A stretch of 64,000 bases of DNA from Dyadobacter sp. 676 (lineage in GTDB: Bacteria; Bacteroidota; Bacteroidia; Cytophagales; Spirosomataceae). A program made the translations under genes and the position numbers. The number at the start of each line of letters is the position of its first letter. The first letter of the stretch is position 1. The notes under the pieces were generated by a model that saw only the letters and a list, made by a program, of their open reading frames with translations, made no database searches and was not told the origin of the DNA. Below are positions 1 through 8,462 of this stretch, one piece after another. The stretch lies in the NCBI RefSeq assembly GCF_040448675.1, contig NZ_CP159289.1, forward strand, positions 1,302,001-1,366,000, in the 5' to 3' direction.

Positions 1-348
1 ACAGACCGGTATTATGAGGAAGAACTGAAATTCCAGGGTAAGATCGATAAAATGCGACGGGCGGCCGCATTGTCCGGTCCGCTCGTCTGGGAGGTAACGG
101 GAGACCGGCTGCAAATACGCTACCCCTCCTTTTTCGCCGATTCGGCCGTTTCCGGCACCATCCGGATGTATTGTCCCTCCGACAGCCGTAACGACCGCCA
201 ATTTGCAGTCGGTTCAAATCGTGGCGAACAGACTATTGCATTAACGCAGGTTCCTGCCGGCCGCTACAGGATCCAGATCGACTGGAAAGCCGCGAACGAA
301 ACTTACTGGCACGAAGGAGTGATCGTGATCGCTCCTCAAACACATTGA
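1..348 (+). CDS. fixH: FixH/CcoH family protein, C-terminal part (5' end outside window)
   Basis: The reading frame is open from base 1 and ends with TGA at 346-348, so the gene begins upstream of the window; an internal ATG at 52 is not the true start. The visible part opens with a DRYYEEEL segment followed by a beta-rich domain ending in WHEGVIVI, which matches the periplasmic part of FixH. FixH proteins are single-span membrane proteins needed to mature the cbb3-type high-affinity cytochrome oxidase, probably in copper delivery. The next gene starts 2 bases after the stop and is another cbb3-cluster member, so the two are surely co-transcribed. The family assignment is from sequence recall and is fairly secure given this context. 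Confidence 0.8.
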   Translation, partial: TDRYYEEELKFQGKIDKMRRAAALSGPLVWEVTGDRLQIRYPSFFADSAVSGTIRMYCPSDSRNDRQFAVGSNRGEQTIALTQVPAGRYRIQIDWKAANETYWHEGVIVIAPQTH

Positions 349-350
349 CC

Positions 351-1049
351 ATGATCACCACCCTGCCTTACCTCGCCATTTCGATGGGGCTTGTCAGCAG
401 CTTCCACTGCATGGGCATGTGCGGGCCCGTCGCGCTTGCGCTGCCCGCACGCAATGGTACGCTCGCGCGGCAGGCGGCGGGTGTGCTCGCGTACAATGCG
501 GGACGGGCGCTAACCTACGCGATGTTTGGAATAGTGATCGGAACGCTGGGCGCTTCGCTGGCCTGGCTGGGCGTGTTGCGGTATGCATCGGTTGCTGTCG
601 GCATTCTTATGCTGGGACATGTTTTCTGGCCTTTGGGCCTGGATCAGAGGCTACATATGCCGCCATTCTGGCAAAGGGCCATTATCCGTGTGAAGCAGAA
701 AATGGGTTTGTATCTCAAAAAGACCGGCCTGAGCAGCATGCTGCTCCTCGGAATGCTTAATGGCGCGATCCCCTGCGGATTGGTATACCTGGCACTGACG
801 AGCTCCGTGGCAACAGGCAGTCCCTGGGGCGGGAGCGCTTTTATGGCACTTTTCGGCCTCGGCACAATGCCTGCCATGCTTGTGATTGGCCTTGCAAAAC
901 AGCGTTTCACGCCTGCATTGCGCTCGCGGGTCCGTAAACTGGCGCCGATAATGGTGGCCATTGCGGGTCTCTGGCTAGTGACGCGCGGCATTATGGCCCC
1001 CGACCCCGACCATTCGAAAAACGCCGCCGGCGTCACAATCTGCCGCTAA
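351..1049 (+). CDS. SafE/DsbD_2-like membrane protein of the cbb3 oxidase cluster
   Basis: This 232-aa polytopic membrane protein has the diagnostic first helix with SFHCMGMCGPVALALP at about residues 17-32 (H19, C20, C24), typical of the sulfite-exporter/urease-accessory-like (UreH_2, DsbD_2) family. A second family signature, NGAIPCGLVYLAL, lies near residue 140 and carries another cysteine. Six helices can be seen. In Bacteroidota and Epsilonproteobacteria this family sits directly after fixH/ccoH in cbb3 clusters and is thought to help copper or thiol handling during oxidase assembly. A TTG at 345 overlapping the fixH stop could also start it, but ATG 351 is preferred. Confidence 0.8.
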   Translation: MITTLPYLAISMGLVSSFHCMGMCGPVALALPARNGTLARQAAGVLAYNAGRALTYAMFGIVIGTLGASLAWLGVLRYASVAVGILMLGHVFWPLGLDQRLHMPPFWQRAIIRVKQKMGLYLKKTGLSSMLLLGMLNGAIPCGLVYLALTSSVATGSPWGGSAFMALFGLGTMPAMLVIGLAKQRFTPALRSRVRKLAPIMVAIAGLWLVTRGIMAPDPDHSKNAAGVTICR

Positions 1050-1088
1050 GCACTTGAAACGGTGCGATACATGGCTTACCTTGCCGGT

Positions 1089-1439
1089 ATGAAAACTTAC
1101 AAAGCCATTATCCAGCTTACTTCGGACGATCCCAAGGTCCATCGCAGTATGATCCGGCAAATCGGGAACCTTTTCACGCATTTGAATGGTGCGGTCGACG
1201 TGCGGATTGTGTGCCACGGTGCTTCCCTGCCATTCTGTCTGCAAGCGGACAATCCGTTCGCCGGCGAAATACATGCCCTTATCGAGCAACGCGTTACAAT
1301 TGCCGCCTGCCGCAATATGCTGGCGGCCAACGGCGCCGATCCCGCCCGGCTGATCGAGGGTATTGAGGTGGTCCCGTCAGGCATCGCCGAGATCGTCATC
1401 CTGCAACAGGAGGGATGGAGCTATGTAAAGGCTGGTTAG
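1089..1439 (+). CDS. DsrE family protein
   Basis: This 116-aa cytoplasmic protein begins YKAIIQLTSDDPKVHRSMIRQ, followed by an alternating beta/alpha pattern typical of the DsrE/DsrF-like fold. A central CHGASLPF segment and a later cysteine in IAACRNML are the likely reactive positions. DsrE-like proteins bind or relay sulfur or are used as small redox partners; the substrate here is unknown. I chose ATG 1089; a longer frame from 1062 is possible but begins with a poor context. It follows the membrane protein by 39 bases and precedes the hemN regulatory region, so it is probably the last gene of the cbb3 cluster transcript. Confidence 0.65.
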   Translation: MKTYKAIIQLTSDDPKVHRSMIRQIGNLFTHLNGAVDVRIVCHGASLPFCLQADNPFAGEIHALIEQRVTIAACRNMLAANGADPARLIEGIEVVPSGIAEIVILQQEGWSYVKAG

Positions 1440-1453
1440 AAGTCTGTTTCCCG

Positions 1454-1469
1454 CATGACGAAAGTCATG
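1454..1469. promoter_or_regulatory. Predicted Crp/Fnr-family operator upstream of hemN
   Basis: The sequence CATGACGAAAGTCATG is a perfect 6-4-6 palindrome. It contains TGA-N6-TCA half sites in exactly the Fnr/FixK geometry (compare TTGAT-N4-ATCAA). Its centre, 1461.5, lies about 41.5 bp upstream of the start point predicted from the -7 element at 1491-1498, the classic class II activator position. A Crp/Fnr-type regulator is encoded 3 kb downstream. The palindrome could also be a GAAA-loop hairpin ending the preceding transcript, because TTTT follows it. Binding is inferred. Confidence 0.55.
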
Positions 1470-1490
1470 TTTTCCGCTTCTGGTCCTGGG

Positions 1491-1498
1491 TAGTTTTG
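1491..1498 (+). promoter_or_regulatory. hemN promoter, -7 element
   Basis: TAGTTTTG fits the Bacteroidota -7 consensus TAnnTTTG exactly and lies 29 bases before the hemN ATG. No good TTTG -33 element is present at 19-21 bp upstream, which would fit a promoter that needs an activator. The element is also part of a 9-bp inverted repeat, AGTTTTGAT (1492-1500) and ATCAAAACT (1512-1520). Confidence 0.5.
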
Positions 1499-1527
1499 AT
1501 TCGTCAACTACATCAAAACTTTAACCG

Positions 1528-2892
1528 ATGGACAAGGACCTGTTATTCAAATACAACATTCCGGGGCCGCGCTATACCAGCTACCCGACCATCCCGTACT
1601 GGCAGAAAACCCCTCCGGCCATTCGCGATTGGAAAGAACTGGTACGGGACGCCTTCGCGGTTTCGAACCGGAGGGACGGGATCAGCCTTTACGTGCACCT
1701 GCCGTTCTGCGAGAGCCTGTGTACCTATTGCGGCTGCAACACGCGCATTACCGTCAACCACGCCGTTGAAACCAAATATATAGGGGCCGTTTTGAAGGAG
1801 TGGAAAATGTACTGCGAACTGTTCGGGACGGAAAAGCCCGTGATCCGGGAACTGCACCTCGGCGGAGGTACTCCCACGTTTTTCAACCCCGGCAATCTTG
1901 TTAAACTGGTCAAAGGTTTACTGGAAAATTCTTTGGTGCACACCGATGCCCGTTTTAGTTTCGAAGCACATCCCGGCAATACTACCGACGCGCATCTGGA
2001 AGCATTGTATTCCGTCGGTTTCCGCAGGATCAGCATCGGTGTTCAGGACTTTAACCCGGTAGTGCTGGCGATGATCAACCGGCGCCAGACTTTCGAACAG
2101 GTAAGGCACCTGACATTGAAAGCCCGCGAAATCGGCTACACGTCCATCAACTACGACATTGTATACGGCCTTCCGCAGCAGAAAAACTGCTCCATGATGC
2201 AGACTATGCTGCGCGTGATCCAGCTCCGTCCCGACCGCATCGCATTTTACAGCTACGCCCACGTGCCGTGGATCAAGCCCGGCCAAAGGAGCTATACCGA
2301 AAACGACCTGCCGGACGCCAACCACAAAATGGCGATCTACGAAACCGGCCGCAATGCACTGGAGCTGGCAGGTTACGAAGACATCGGCATGGATCATTTC
2401 GCCCTCAAAACCGACGGGCTCTACAAAGCCGCTACCGAAGCAAGCCTCCACCGGAATTTCATGGGCTACACCGACACCCGCACACAGTTGCTGATCGGGC
2501 TCGGCGCTTCGGCGATTTCCGACTCCTGGCGGGGTTATGTACAAAACGAGAAGAAAGTGGAGGGCTATTACAAACGGCTTGCCGCAAACGAGCTGCCCGT
2601 ATTTCGCGGCCATGAGCTGAGCCGCGAAGACCTGATCCTGAGAACGCACATTCTCCGGTTGATGACCCGCTTCGAAACTTCCTGGGCCGATACCCCGGAG
2701 GTTTGTATGGAACTGTACCAGGCCCTCGAACGGCTCTCCGAAATGGAACTCGACGGGCTCGTGGAACTGGGACCTTTCCGGCTTAGGATCACGGAGAAAG
2801 GCAGAACATTCGTGCGCAACGTGTGCATGGCGTTCGATGCCCGCCTGTGGGCCGACTTCCCCCAAACGACCCTTTTCAGCCAGACAGTTTAA
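1528..2892 (+). CDS. hemN: Oxygen-independent coproporphyrinogen III oxidase (radical SAM)
   Basis: This 454-aa protein is full length for HemN. It starts MDKDLLFKYNIPGPRYTSYP, a clear HemN amino terminus, and has the radical-SAM 4Fe-4S motif C61-x3-C65-x2-C68 followed by C70, then the SAM-binding GGGTPT near residue 113. The carboxy-terminal HemN domain (LRLMTRFE, then a small winged helix) is intact. HemN converts coproporphyrinogen III to protoporphyrinogen IX without oxygen. Its position after cbb3 genes and before a PAS kinase and an Fnr-type regulator fits haem supply under low oxygen. It is preceded by a predicted operator and promoter. Confidence 0.97.
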   Translation: MDKDLLFKYNIPGPRYTSYPTIPYWQKTPPAIRDWKELVRDAFAVSNRRDGISLYVHLPFCESLCTYCGCNTRITVNHAVETKYIGAVLKEWKMYCELFGTEKPVIRELHLGGGTPTFFNPGNLVKLVKGLLENSLVHTDARFSFEAHPGNTTDAHLEALYSVGFRRISIGVQDFNPVVLAMINRRQTFEQVRHLTLKAREIGYTSINYDIVYGLPQQKNCSMMQTMLRVIQLRPDRIAFYSYAHVPWIKPGQRSYTENDLPDANHKMAIYETGRNALELAGYEDIGMDHFALKTDGLYKAATEASLHRNFMGYTDTRTQLLIGLGASAISDSWRGYVQNEKKVEGYYKRLAANELPVFRGHELSREDLILRTHILRLMTRFETSWADTPEVCMELYQALERLSEMELDGLVELGPFRLRITEKGRTFVRNVCMAFDARLWADFPQTTLFSQTV

Positions 2893-2934
2893 CCATGAAT
2901 TCTTGCGGTGTTCACCTGTGTCCTGTACTTTGGT

Positions 2935-4206
2935 ATGTTTGATACGGATATTTTAATTCATACGCAGGTGATGACACGGCATATCGAAATGCTGGATGCC
3001 CTGTTCAAGCACGCGACCGAGGGGATCGTGGTGGTGGACAAACAGGCAAACATTGTAATGCTTAACCCAAAGGCAAAGGAGCTTTTCGGCTATACCGACC
3101 GGGAACTGATCGGTAAAAAAGTGGAGACGCTGATCCCGCAGCGGTTCAACCGAAACCATGTCGGATACCGCGACGAGTATCTCGAAGCGCCCCGCGCGCG
3201 CGGTATGGGCCACATGATGGACCTTTTTGCCCGGCGCAAGGATGGCACCGAATTCCCGGTCGAAGTGAGCCTAAGCCCCTTCACTACCAGCGATGGCGAA
3301 TTCGTCGTAAGTTTTGTGATCGACATTACCGAACGCAAAAAACAGGAGAGTCGCATTATCGAAGCCAATCTTGAAATACAAAAACTGAACGCGGAGCTGG
3401 AAGTGCGCGTGCAGCAGCGAACGGAAGAACTCGCCGCGGCCATCAAGCGCATCGAACAATCGCAAGAGGAAGTGGTACGCGCGCTGGCGAAGGAACGCGA
3501 GCTGAACAATATGAAAAGCCAGTTTGTGACAATCGCCTCTCACGAATTCCGTACGCCGCTCGCGACGATCCTGTCGTCGGCGTCGCTCATCGGTCGCTAT
3601 TCACGTACGGAAGACGAAGAAAAGCGCCGGAAACACGTGCAACGCATTAAATCTACTGTAACCAATCTTACCGAGATTCTGAACGACTTCCTGTCCATCG
3701 GCAAGCTGGAAGAAGGCCGCATCCATGCTATTCCGGTGCTGACCGACCTGAATGAATTTTCCAGGAACCTGATCGAAGAAATCAAAGGACTTTGCAAGGA
3801 AGGGCAGCAGTTGTTTTTTTCGTACGAGGGGGAAGCCGACGCGTGGCTCGACAAGCAATTGTTGCGCAACGTGCTTTTCAATCTTCTCTCGAATGCCATT
3901 AAGTATTCGGAACCTGGAAAATCGATTTTCCTGAGGCTTAAAAACCGGGGCGGGATGATCCGCATGGAAGTACAAGACCAGGGTATCGGTATCCCGCAAC
4001 AGGACCAGGACCATATTTTCGACCGCTTTTTCCGCGCGAACAACGCGGGCAACGCACAGGGGACCGGTCTGGGCCTGAATATCGTACAAAACTATATCGA
4101 ACTGATGGGCGGTACCGTACGCTTTCAGAGCGAACTGGGCGTTGGCACCACATTCTTTGTGGAGTTACCCAACCGCGAACCAGCATCTGTAAAAATCGAC
4201 GCCTGA
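2935..4206 (+). CDS. PAS-domain sensor histidine kinase, FixL-like arrangement
   Basis: Numbered from ATG 2935, the protein has 423 aa: a PAS domain (about 20-135), a coiled-coil linker (135-195), a HisKA domain with SHEFRTPL (H203), and HATPase_c with N box NLLSNAIKYS and G boxes DQGIGIP and GTGLGLNIV. No transmembrane segment is seen, so it is soluble. The PAS part has NRNHVGYRDEY followed by an FARRKDGTEFPVEV strand. The histidine (H75) lines up roughly with the haem ligand of FixL, but many haem-free PAS domains share this segment and the FixL distal arginine appears not to be conserved. A GTG at 2908 or ATG at 2971 could also start it. Its cognate regulator begins 17 bases downstream. 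Confidence 0.9.
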   Translation: MFDTDILIHTQVMTRHIEMLDALFKHATEGIVVVDKQANIVMLNPKAKELFGYTDRELIGKKVETLIPQRFNRNHVGYRDEYLEAPRARGMGHMMDLFARRKDGTEFPVEVSLSPFTTSDGEFVVSFVIDITERKKQESRIIEANLEIQKLNAELEVRVQQRTEELAAAIKRIEQSQEEVVRALAKERELNNMKSQFVTIASHEFRTPLATILSSASLIGRYSRTEDEEKRRKHVQRIKSTVTNLTEILNDFLSIGKLEEGRIHAIPVLTDLNEFSRNLIEEIKGLCKEGQQLFFSYEGEADAWLDKQLLRNVLFNLLSNAIKYSEPGKSIFLRLKNRGGMIRMEVQDQGIGIPQQDQDHIFDRFFRANNAGNAQGTGLGLNIVQNYIELMGGTVRFQSELGVGTTFFVELPNREPASVKIDA

Positions 4207-4223
4207 CCAAAACGGAATCAGAA

Positions 4224-5288
4224 TTGGAGACTAGAAAAATACTTTTGATCGAAGACAATCCCGAAATGCGGGAGAATACCGCCGAAATCCTCGAACTCGC
4301 CAACTACGAGGTGGTAACCGCCCGAAATGGCAAGGAAGGTGTGCAGATTGCTACCCAGCACCATCCCGATCTTATCATATGCGACATCATGATGCCGGAA
4401 CTCGACGGTTACGGCGTGCTGCATATGCTCGGAAAAGACGAGTGTACCGCCTCCATTCCATTCATTTTCCTTACGGCAAAGGCTGAAAAGGAGGATTATC
4501 GCAAAGGCATGACTATGGGCGCCGACGATTACCTTACCAAACCCTACGACGACGTGGAGCTGCTCAATGCCGTGGAAATGCGCCTCAAAAAGAGCGACCG
4601 ACTGAAAAAGCAGTTCGAACGTTCCGCCGAAGGCCTCGACCACTTTATCAGGGAAGCTCAGGCTTTCGACCCGATCATGAAACTGGCGGAAGACAAAAAG
4701 GTGAAAGTGCTGAAAAAAAAGGAGACCATTTACACGGAAGGCAGCTTTCCTTCTCACGTTTATTTTCTTCAGAAAGGAAAGGTAAAAGCCTACAAATCGA
4801 ATGAAAACGGCAAGGAATACATTACCGATCTGCTGAAAGAGGGTGAGTTTTTCGGCTATCTCGATCTGCTTCAGGGGGCAGCCTACGAAGAAACGGCGAT
4901 TGCACTCGAAAAGTCCGAAGTAGCGATGATCCCTAAAGACGATTTTTTCAACCTGCTTCAAGGCAACCGCGAGGTAGCTTCCAAGTTCATCCGCATGCTT
5001 TCCAACGAGATCAAGGAACGGGAGGAGCGACTGTTGCAGCTCGCTTACAACTCCGTCCGCAAACGCGTGGCGCAAGCGCTCGTGATGCTCGTACAGCGTT
5101 ATCAGGAAGACCGTTCGAAACCGTTTTCAATGGCCGTCACCCGCGAAGACATCGCGTCGATGGTAGGAACCGCTACCGAAACGGTGATCCGGACACTTTC
5201 CGACTTCAAGGACGAACGCCTCGTCGATATGAAGGGCAGCCAAATCACGGTTTTGGAATACGAAAAGCTGGCGCGAATGCGGAATTAG
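4224..5288 (+). CDS. Response regulator with receiver, cNMP-binding and Crp/Fnr HTH domains
   Basis: This 354-aa protein fuses an amino-terminal receiver (about 1-122; acidic E10/D11, phospho-acceptor D54, T85, K106) to a Crp-type beta-roll (about 155-250) and a Crp/Fnr winged helix (about 300-350) with the recognition helix TATETVIRTL. E319 and R323 occupy the positions that read the TGA core in Crp and Fnr. No cysteine cluster for an Fnr-type Fe-S centre is present, so oxygen sensing would be by the kinase. There is no usable ATG; the start is TTG at 4224, 17 bases after the kinase stop. It is the likely regulator for the hemN operator at 1454-1469. Confidence 0.92.
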   Translation: METRKILLIEDNPEMRENTAEILELANYEVVTARNGKEGVQIATQHHPDLIICDIMMPELDGYGVLHMLGKDECTASIPFIFLTAKAEKEDYRKGMTMGADDYLTKPYDDVELLNAVEMRLKKSDRLKKQFERSAEGLDHFIREAQAFDPIMKLAEDKKVKVLKKKETIYTEGSFPSHVYFLQKGKVKAYKSNENGKEYITDLLKEGEFFGYLDLLQGAAYEETAIALEKSEVAMIPKDDFFNLLQGNREVASKFIRMLSNEIKEREERLLQLAYNSVRKRVAQALVMLVQRYQEDRSKPFSMAVTREDIASMVGTATETVIRTLSDFKDERLVDMKGSQITVLEYEKLARMRN

Positions 5289-5404
5289 GTGGAGAAAAAT
5301 AGCCCAGATCCTCCTCCCGAATCTTTTATTTGCCGTTTGTTAATTGAAATGCCACCCCTGATCATTCGTAAGTATTCAGCGACAATCGTTCATTTTGCTT
5401 GCCT

Positions 5405-5412
5405 TAGTTTTG
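5405..5412 (+). promoter_or_regulatory. Predicted promoter -7 element for the small gene at 5441
   Basis: TAGTTTTG matches TAnnTTTG and lies 28 bases before ATG 5441. As at hemN, it is followed by ATT and then, after a spacer, by CATCAAAA (5431-5438), which makes an inverted repeat. No proper -33 TTTG is seen. Confidence 0.4.
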
Positions 5413-5440
5413 ATTGAAACGTATAGCAATCATCAAAATC

Positions 5441-5696
5441 ATGGAACAAACAAAACTAACAGAGGTTCCGAAGGATACCGATGCAACCGGTGCCGGAAAT
5501 CGTCCGCCAGTCGTTACCCTGGAAATTCATTATCGAGAGAATGATGCAGACAAATAGAGATATACGAGCTTATGAGAGGGGTGAAATGACATTGGATGAG
5601 CTTAAAGCATTAGGCGTGGAGATTGGTGCTCCTGCGAAAAACGCATCCCGATTATCAGGTCGCCATTCGCCTTTTTCACTCGGGGGACTCGGATAA
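5441..5696 (+). CDS. Small protein of unknown function, probably frameshifted
   Basis: An ATG at 5441 opens a frame encoding MEQTKLTEVPKD and running to a TAG at 5555. A second frame, one base out of phase, carries a convincing helical segment (FIIERMMQTNRDIRAYERGE, then MTLDELKALGVEI) and ends at 5696. Joining them near 5520 with one base removed gives an 84-aa protein whose start has a promoter. The alternative is a separate 71-aa protein beginning at ATG 5481 in the second frame. I do not recognise a function. Its 3' end overlaps the end of the convergent gene by 21 bases. Confidence 0.4.
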
Positions 5697-7504
5697 AACG
5701 GGCAAGTTATGAAAGCCTGCCTCAATCGCCTCCAACTGCGCCATCATTTCCTGCCGGCAGGCCATTGTCTGGTTAGTAATTTTCGGGATCAGCGTTTTGT
5801 AATAGTTAATCCCTTCCAGCAAGTTTGCACGGAATTTGGCGAAGTATTTCATCTTCTTGTCGTTCAGCGCTGCCGTGTGCCGTTCAATGTCTTTTTTGAG
5901 ATAATCTACATACAAATTCAACTCGTTGATGAACATATTGGGCCGGACGTTTCTGGCCAGCAGGTCTATTTTTCCATAGATATGACCTACCATTTCGTCG
6001 AGCGAGTAAACTCCTGAAAACCAAGCAAGGTTCGGTCCGGGACAAATCGCCACAGCCTTGTTTTCCTTCGGCTTCGTGAGGCCATTCTTGATGAGCGCCG
6101 CGGTGCTTAGTCCGTCACAAAGACACAGTTTTTCAGTCACAGCGTCGATCTGCGCCTGCAAGTCGACCGGTTTCGGCTCTTGCGCGAGTAATTGTCCGAT
6201 TTTTAAATTCTGATACTCGCGCGATGCCGTGCAGACAGGTTCCCGGGTAAATTCCGTGTTCGAAACCAGGTAGCGTTTGTGGCAGGGGCTGCCGGGCCGG
6301 CCTTTGGCAATGCGATCCAAACGCTGCCTCTCGGCGCTGCTGTTTCTGAAATTATTGAAAAGGACGCCCAACGGCGACGAATCGCTGAGGTAATAGGCGT
6401 CGCTGTCGGCCATCGCAAGCGCATCCAGCGTGGCTTGGTCGACATTCGTTACTTCGGGCACAAGCAAAAACGGACTCCCCCAGCCGGTGGCGTCTATGCC
6501 GTAATGTTCGAGCAGGAAAGCGTTTTCTGCCGCGGTGCCAATGCCCCCTTGCACGGATATGCGGGTATGCGGCAAGCCCACGAGCGCAATGCCCTTGCTG
6601 GTCAATGCCGGTTCGTAAGCGCCAGTATTTCGGTGAACATTTCGGTACGGCGACTTTTGAACTCCTCTAAAACCGGCCCCAGGAGGTTCCCTTCGGTCGC
6701 GAATGCGTGCCCGCCGCAATTCAGCCCCGATTCGATGCGGAATTCCGAAACCCAAATCCCCTTTTTTGCCAAAAATCTGGCCTGAATGAGCGCCGAACGG
6801 TAATCACTCACTTTGAGGATCACTTTCTTGCGGAAATTGCCCGACTCGTCCGGGAAAAAGTCGGCGAAGTTTTCGAGGTAACTGTACAGCCGCGGGTTCA
6901 TACCGGCCGAAAGAACCACCGAGGACGACAACTTGCTCGACGCAAATCCGCGGAGCGCCGCCAATGCATCGGAATCAATGTCGTTGGGCAGGTTACCACC
7001 CGCGCCCGCATTCATTTTATCGACTTTCGACATAATGTTTACATCGATATCACCTACCGTCATACATCCACGAAGTGCAATTGCCTCGGCGTCGCGTTCG
7101 GGGCCGCCAGGCATTTCCAGCATTTTCTGATAGCGGTGTTTAAGGCCTGAACTGGCAGGTAACAAGCTGAAATAGCGATCGATATCGCTGTCCTGGTCGA
7201 AGGGCTGCAATTTAAGCGCATTAAATTCCTCATCCACAACGTGCTGCATGAGGTCCAGATAAGCGGTAATGCGGCGGCTCCGGTAATCGGGTTCTGTTTT
7301 AGAAATAGGCCTGTCGTCTCCATGATACCGGCGCGCGTAATGTATGCGCATGCGCTCGATCAGTTCGTCGTCGACGATCGACACAACCGATGATATGCCG
7401 TATTTGGCGACTTTAACGGGTGTATCGATGGAGTATCCCAGTCCTAGGACCGGGATATGGAATGTATGAGGCGTCATATGCTGGATGAAGACTTGGTAAT
7501 TCAT
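5676..7504 (-). pseudogene. Large conserved protein of unknown function, split by a one-base deletion
   Basis: Two frames cover one protein of about 609 aa. The first, from ATG 7504, runs through FHIPVLGLGYSIDTP and SGLNCGGHAFATEG and reaches a stop at 6602. The second frame continues at once with LTSKGIALVG, VQGGIGTAAE, GWGSPFLLVPEVTNVD and ends at 5676. One added G near 6608-6609 joins them as LTNRALTSKG without loss. The glycine-rich and GGIGTA segments recall FMN-binding TIM barrels of the nitronate-monooxygenase type, but this is tentative. Several cysteines (CHKRY, CLCDG, ICPG) are grouped in the second half and could bind metal. No programmed slippery heptamer is present, so this is a mutation or sequence error. 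Confidence 0.7.
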
Positions 7505-7579
7505 CCAAAAGTACGCGACCGCCGTTGCCCGAAAACTGACGCTGCTTAGGCGGGATCCTGAGAAATGTCATACAGGTCA

Positions 7580-7975
7580 TTATTTCTTTTTGGACTTCTG
7601 CGGCCTGGAAGCCTCAGCAGCTTCATTTTCCTTCACCCGGTATTCGACGATCCGCCTGATCAGATCGGTCGGCAGCGGGTCTTTATCGGGAAACTGGATG
7701 GCCGATTTACTCATTTTATATTTGGAAAGCTCCGTCCTGAACTCCGCCAGCAAAGCCTCGCTGAAAGGATATGACAATGAAATGTGATTCGTGGCCGCCG
7801 AATAATAAACCAGGAAACCAAAATACTTGTAAGCCGGTATCTGGTAACTGATTACTTCTTCTGCTTGCGGCGCCGCTTCACGGATAATGCTTCGGATCGT
7901 CGCCAACCGTTGTTTTTTCTCTCCCTGAAATGTATCCTGGTATTCGTCCACGGATTTAAAATCTGTTTTAGCCAT
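7580..7975 (-). CDS. DUF1801 (YdhG-like) protein
   Basis: This 131-aa protein starts MAKTDFKSVDEYQDTF and has the family core AAPQAEEVISYQIPAYKYFG followed by a strand with NHISLSYP and a carboxy-terminal helix ending in a lysine tail (PQKSKKK). The DUF1801/YdhG family adopts a frataxin-like alpha/beta fold; a few members bind iron or act in stress responses, and no reaction is established for this branch. Length is normal. It stands alone: the neighbour at 7504 is separated by 75 bases and reads the same way, so they may share a transcript. Confidence 0.75.
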   Translation of the reverse strand: MAKTDFKSVDEYQDTFQGEKKQRLATIRSIIREAAPQAEEVISYQIPAYKYFGFLVYYSAATNHISLSYPFSEALLAEFRTELSKYKMSKSAIQFPDKDPLPTDLIRRIVEYRVKENEAAEASRPQKSKKK

Positions 7976-8095
7976 GCCAAGCGTTTTTGAGTGTTTGATT
8001 TAATAAAGCACCCGGATCGTTCGACTTAACCGATTCGGTAATTTAATTTAAGTAACCAAATAAACATTTAAATATATTTTTAAAATTTTCATTGA

Positions 8096-8462
8096 AAAAA
8101 TCATAACACGACTATTGTAAAAAAAGACAAGGAAGTTGGTCCGGACGAAATCCTGCACGACAACCGGTTCCTGAGGTCGGTGAAGGTTGCAGGGGCAAAA
8201 AAAATAGAACTGGATACCGCGAGAAACTACATTCAGATCGTACTGCCGGAAGAATTCGGGAATGATATGCTGCACTTCAACGATATTTCCCGCTATTGGA
8301 CGCGGATGGTACCACCGTGGGCATCGAATATGGCGAGAAGACTTTTACTACGGTGCCTATCGCATTCCGTCCGACCTCGCCCGGGGGAAATACGAAGCGA
8401 CCATAGTACCGGGCAGGGAACGGTATTCGTTGCCTTACCGGAGCCTGATTGAAGTTCGCTAA
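8096..8462 (+). pseudogene. Decayed or error-broken gene fragment of unknown function
   Basis: Three frames in sequence read like one protein: first KDKEVGPDEILHDNRFLRS and AGAKKIELDTARNYIQIVLP up to about 8290, then LDADGTTVGIEYGEK, then FYYGAYRIPSDLARGKYEAT to the TAA at 8460-8462. Adding one C near 8293 and one G near 8340 restores about 120 codons. There is no ATG on this strand between 8040 and 8180; the upstream 60 bases are AT-rich and promoter-like. I do not recognise the family; a beta-rich, possibly secreted domain is likely. The stop overlaps the end of the convergent kinase gene by three bases. Confidence 0.5.

Noticed and set aside
1454..1469. Reading this palindrome only as a terminator
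   Set aside because: The stem is six base pairs with just four T after it. The exact Fnr spacing and -41.5 position favour an operator, although both uses remain possible.
6602..6640. Programmed -1 frameshift in the large unknown protein
   Set aside because: No slippery X-XXY-YYZ heptamer and no pseudoknot-like sequence lies at the junction, so a mutation or a missing base is simpler.
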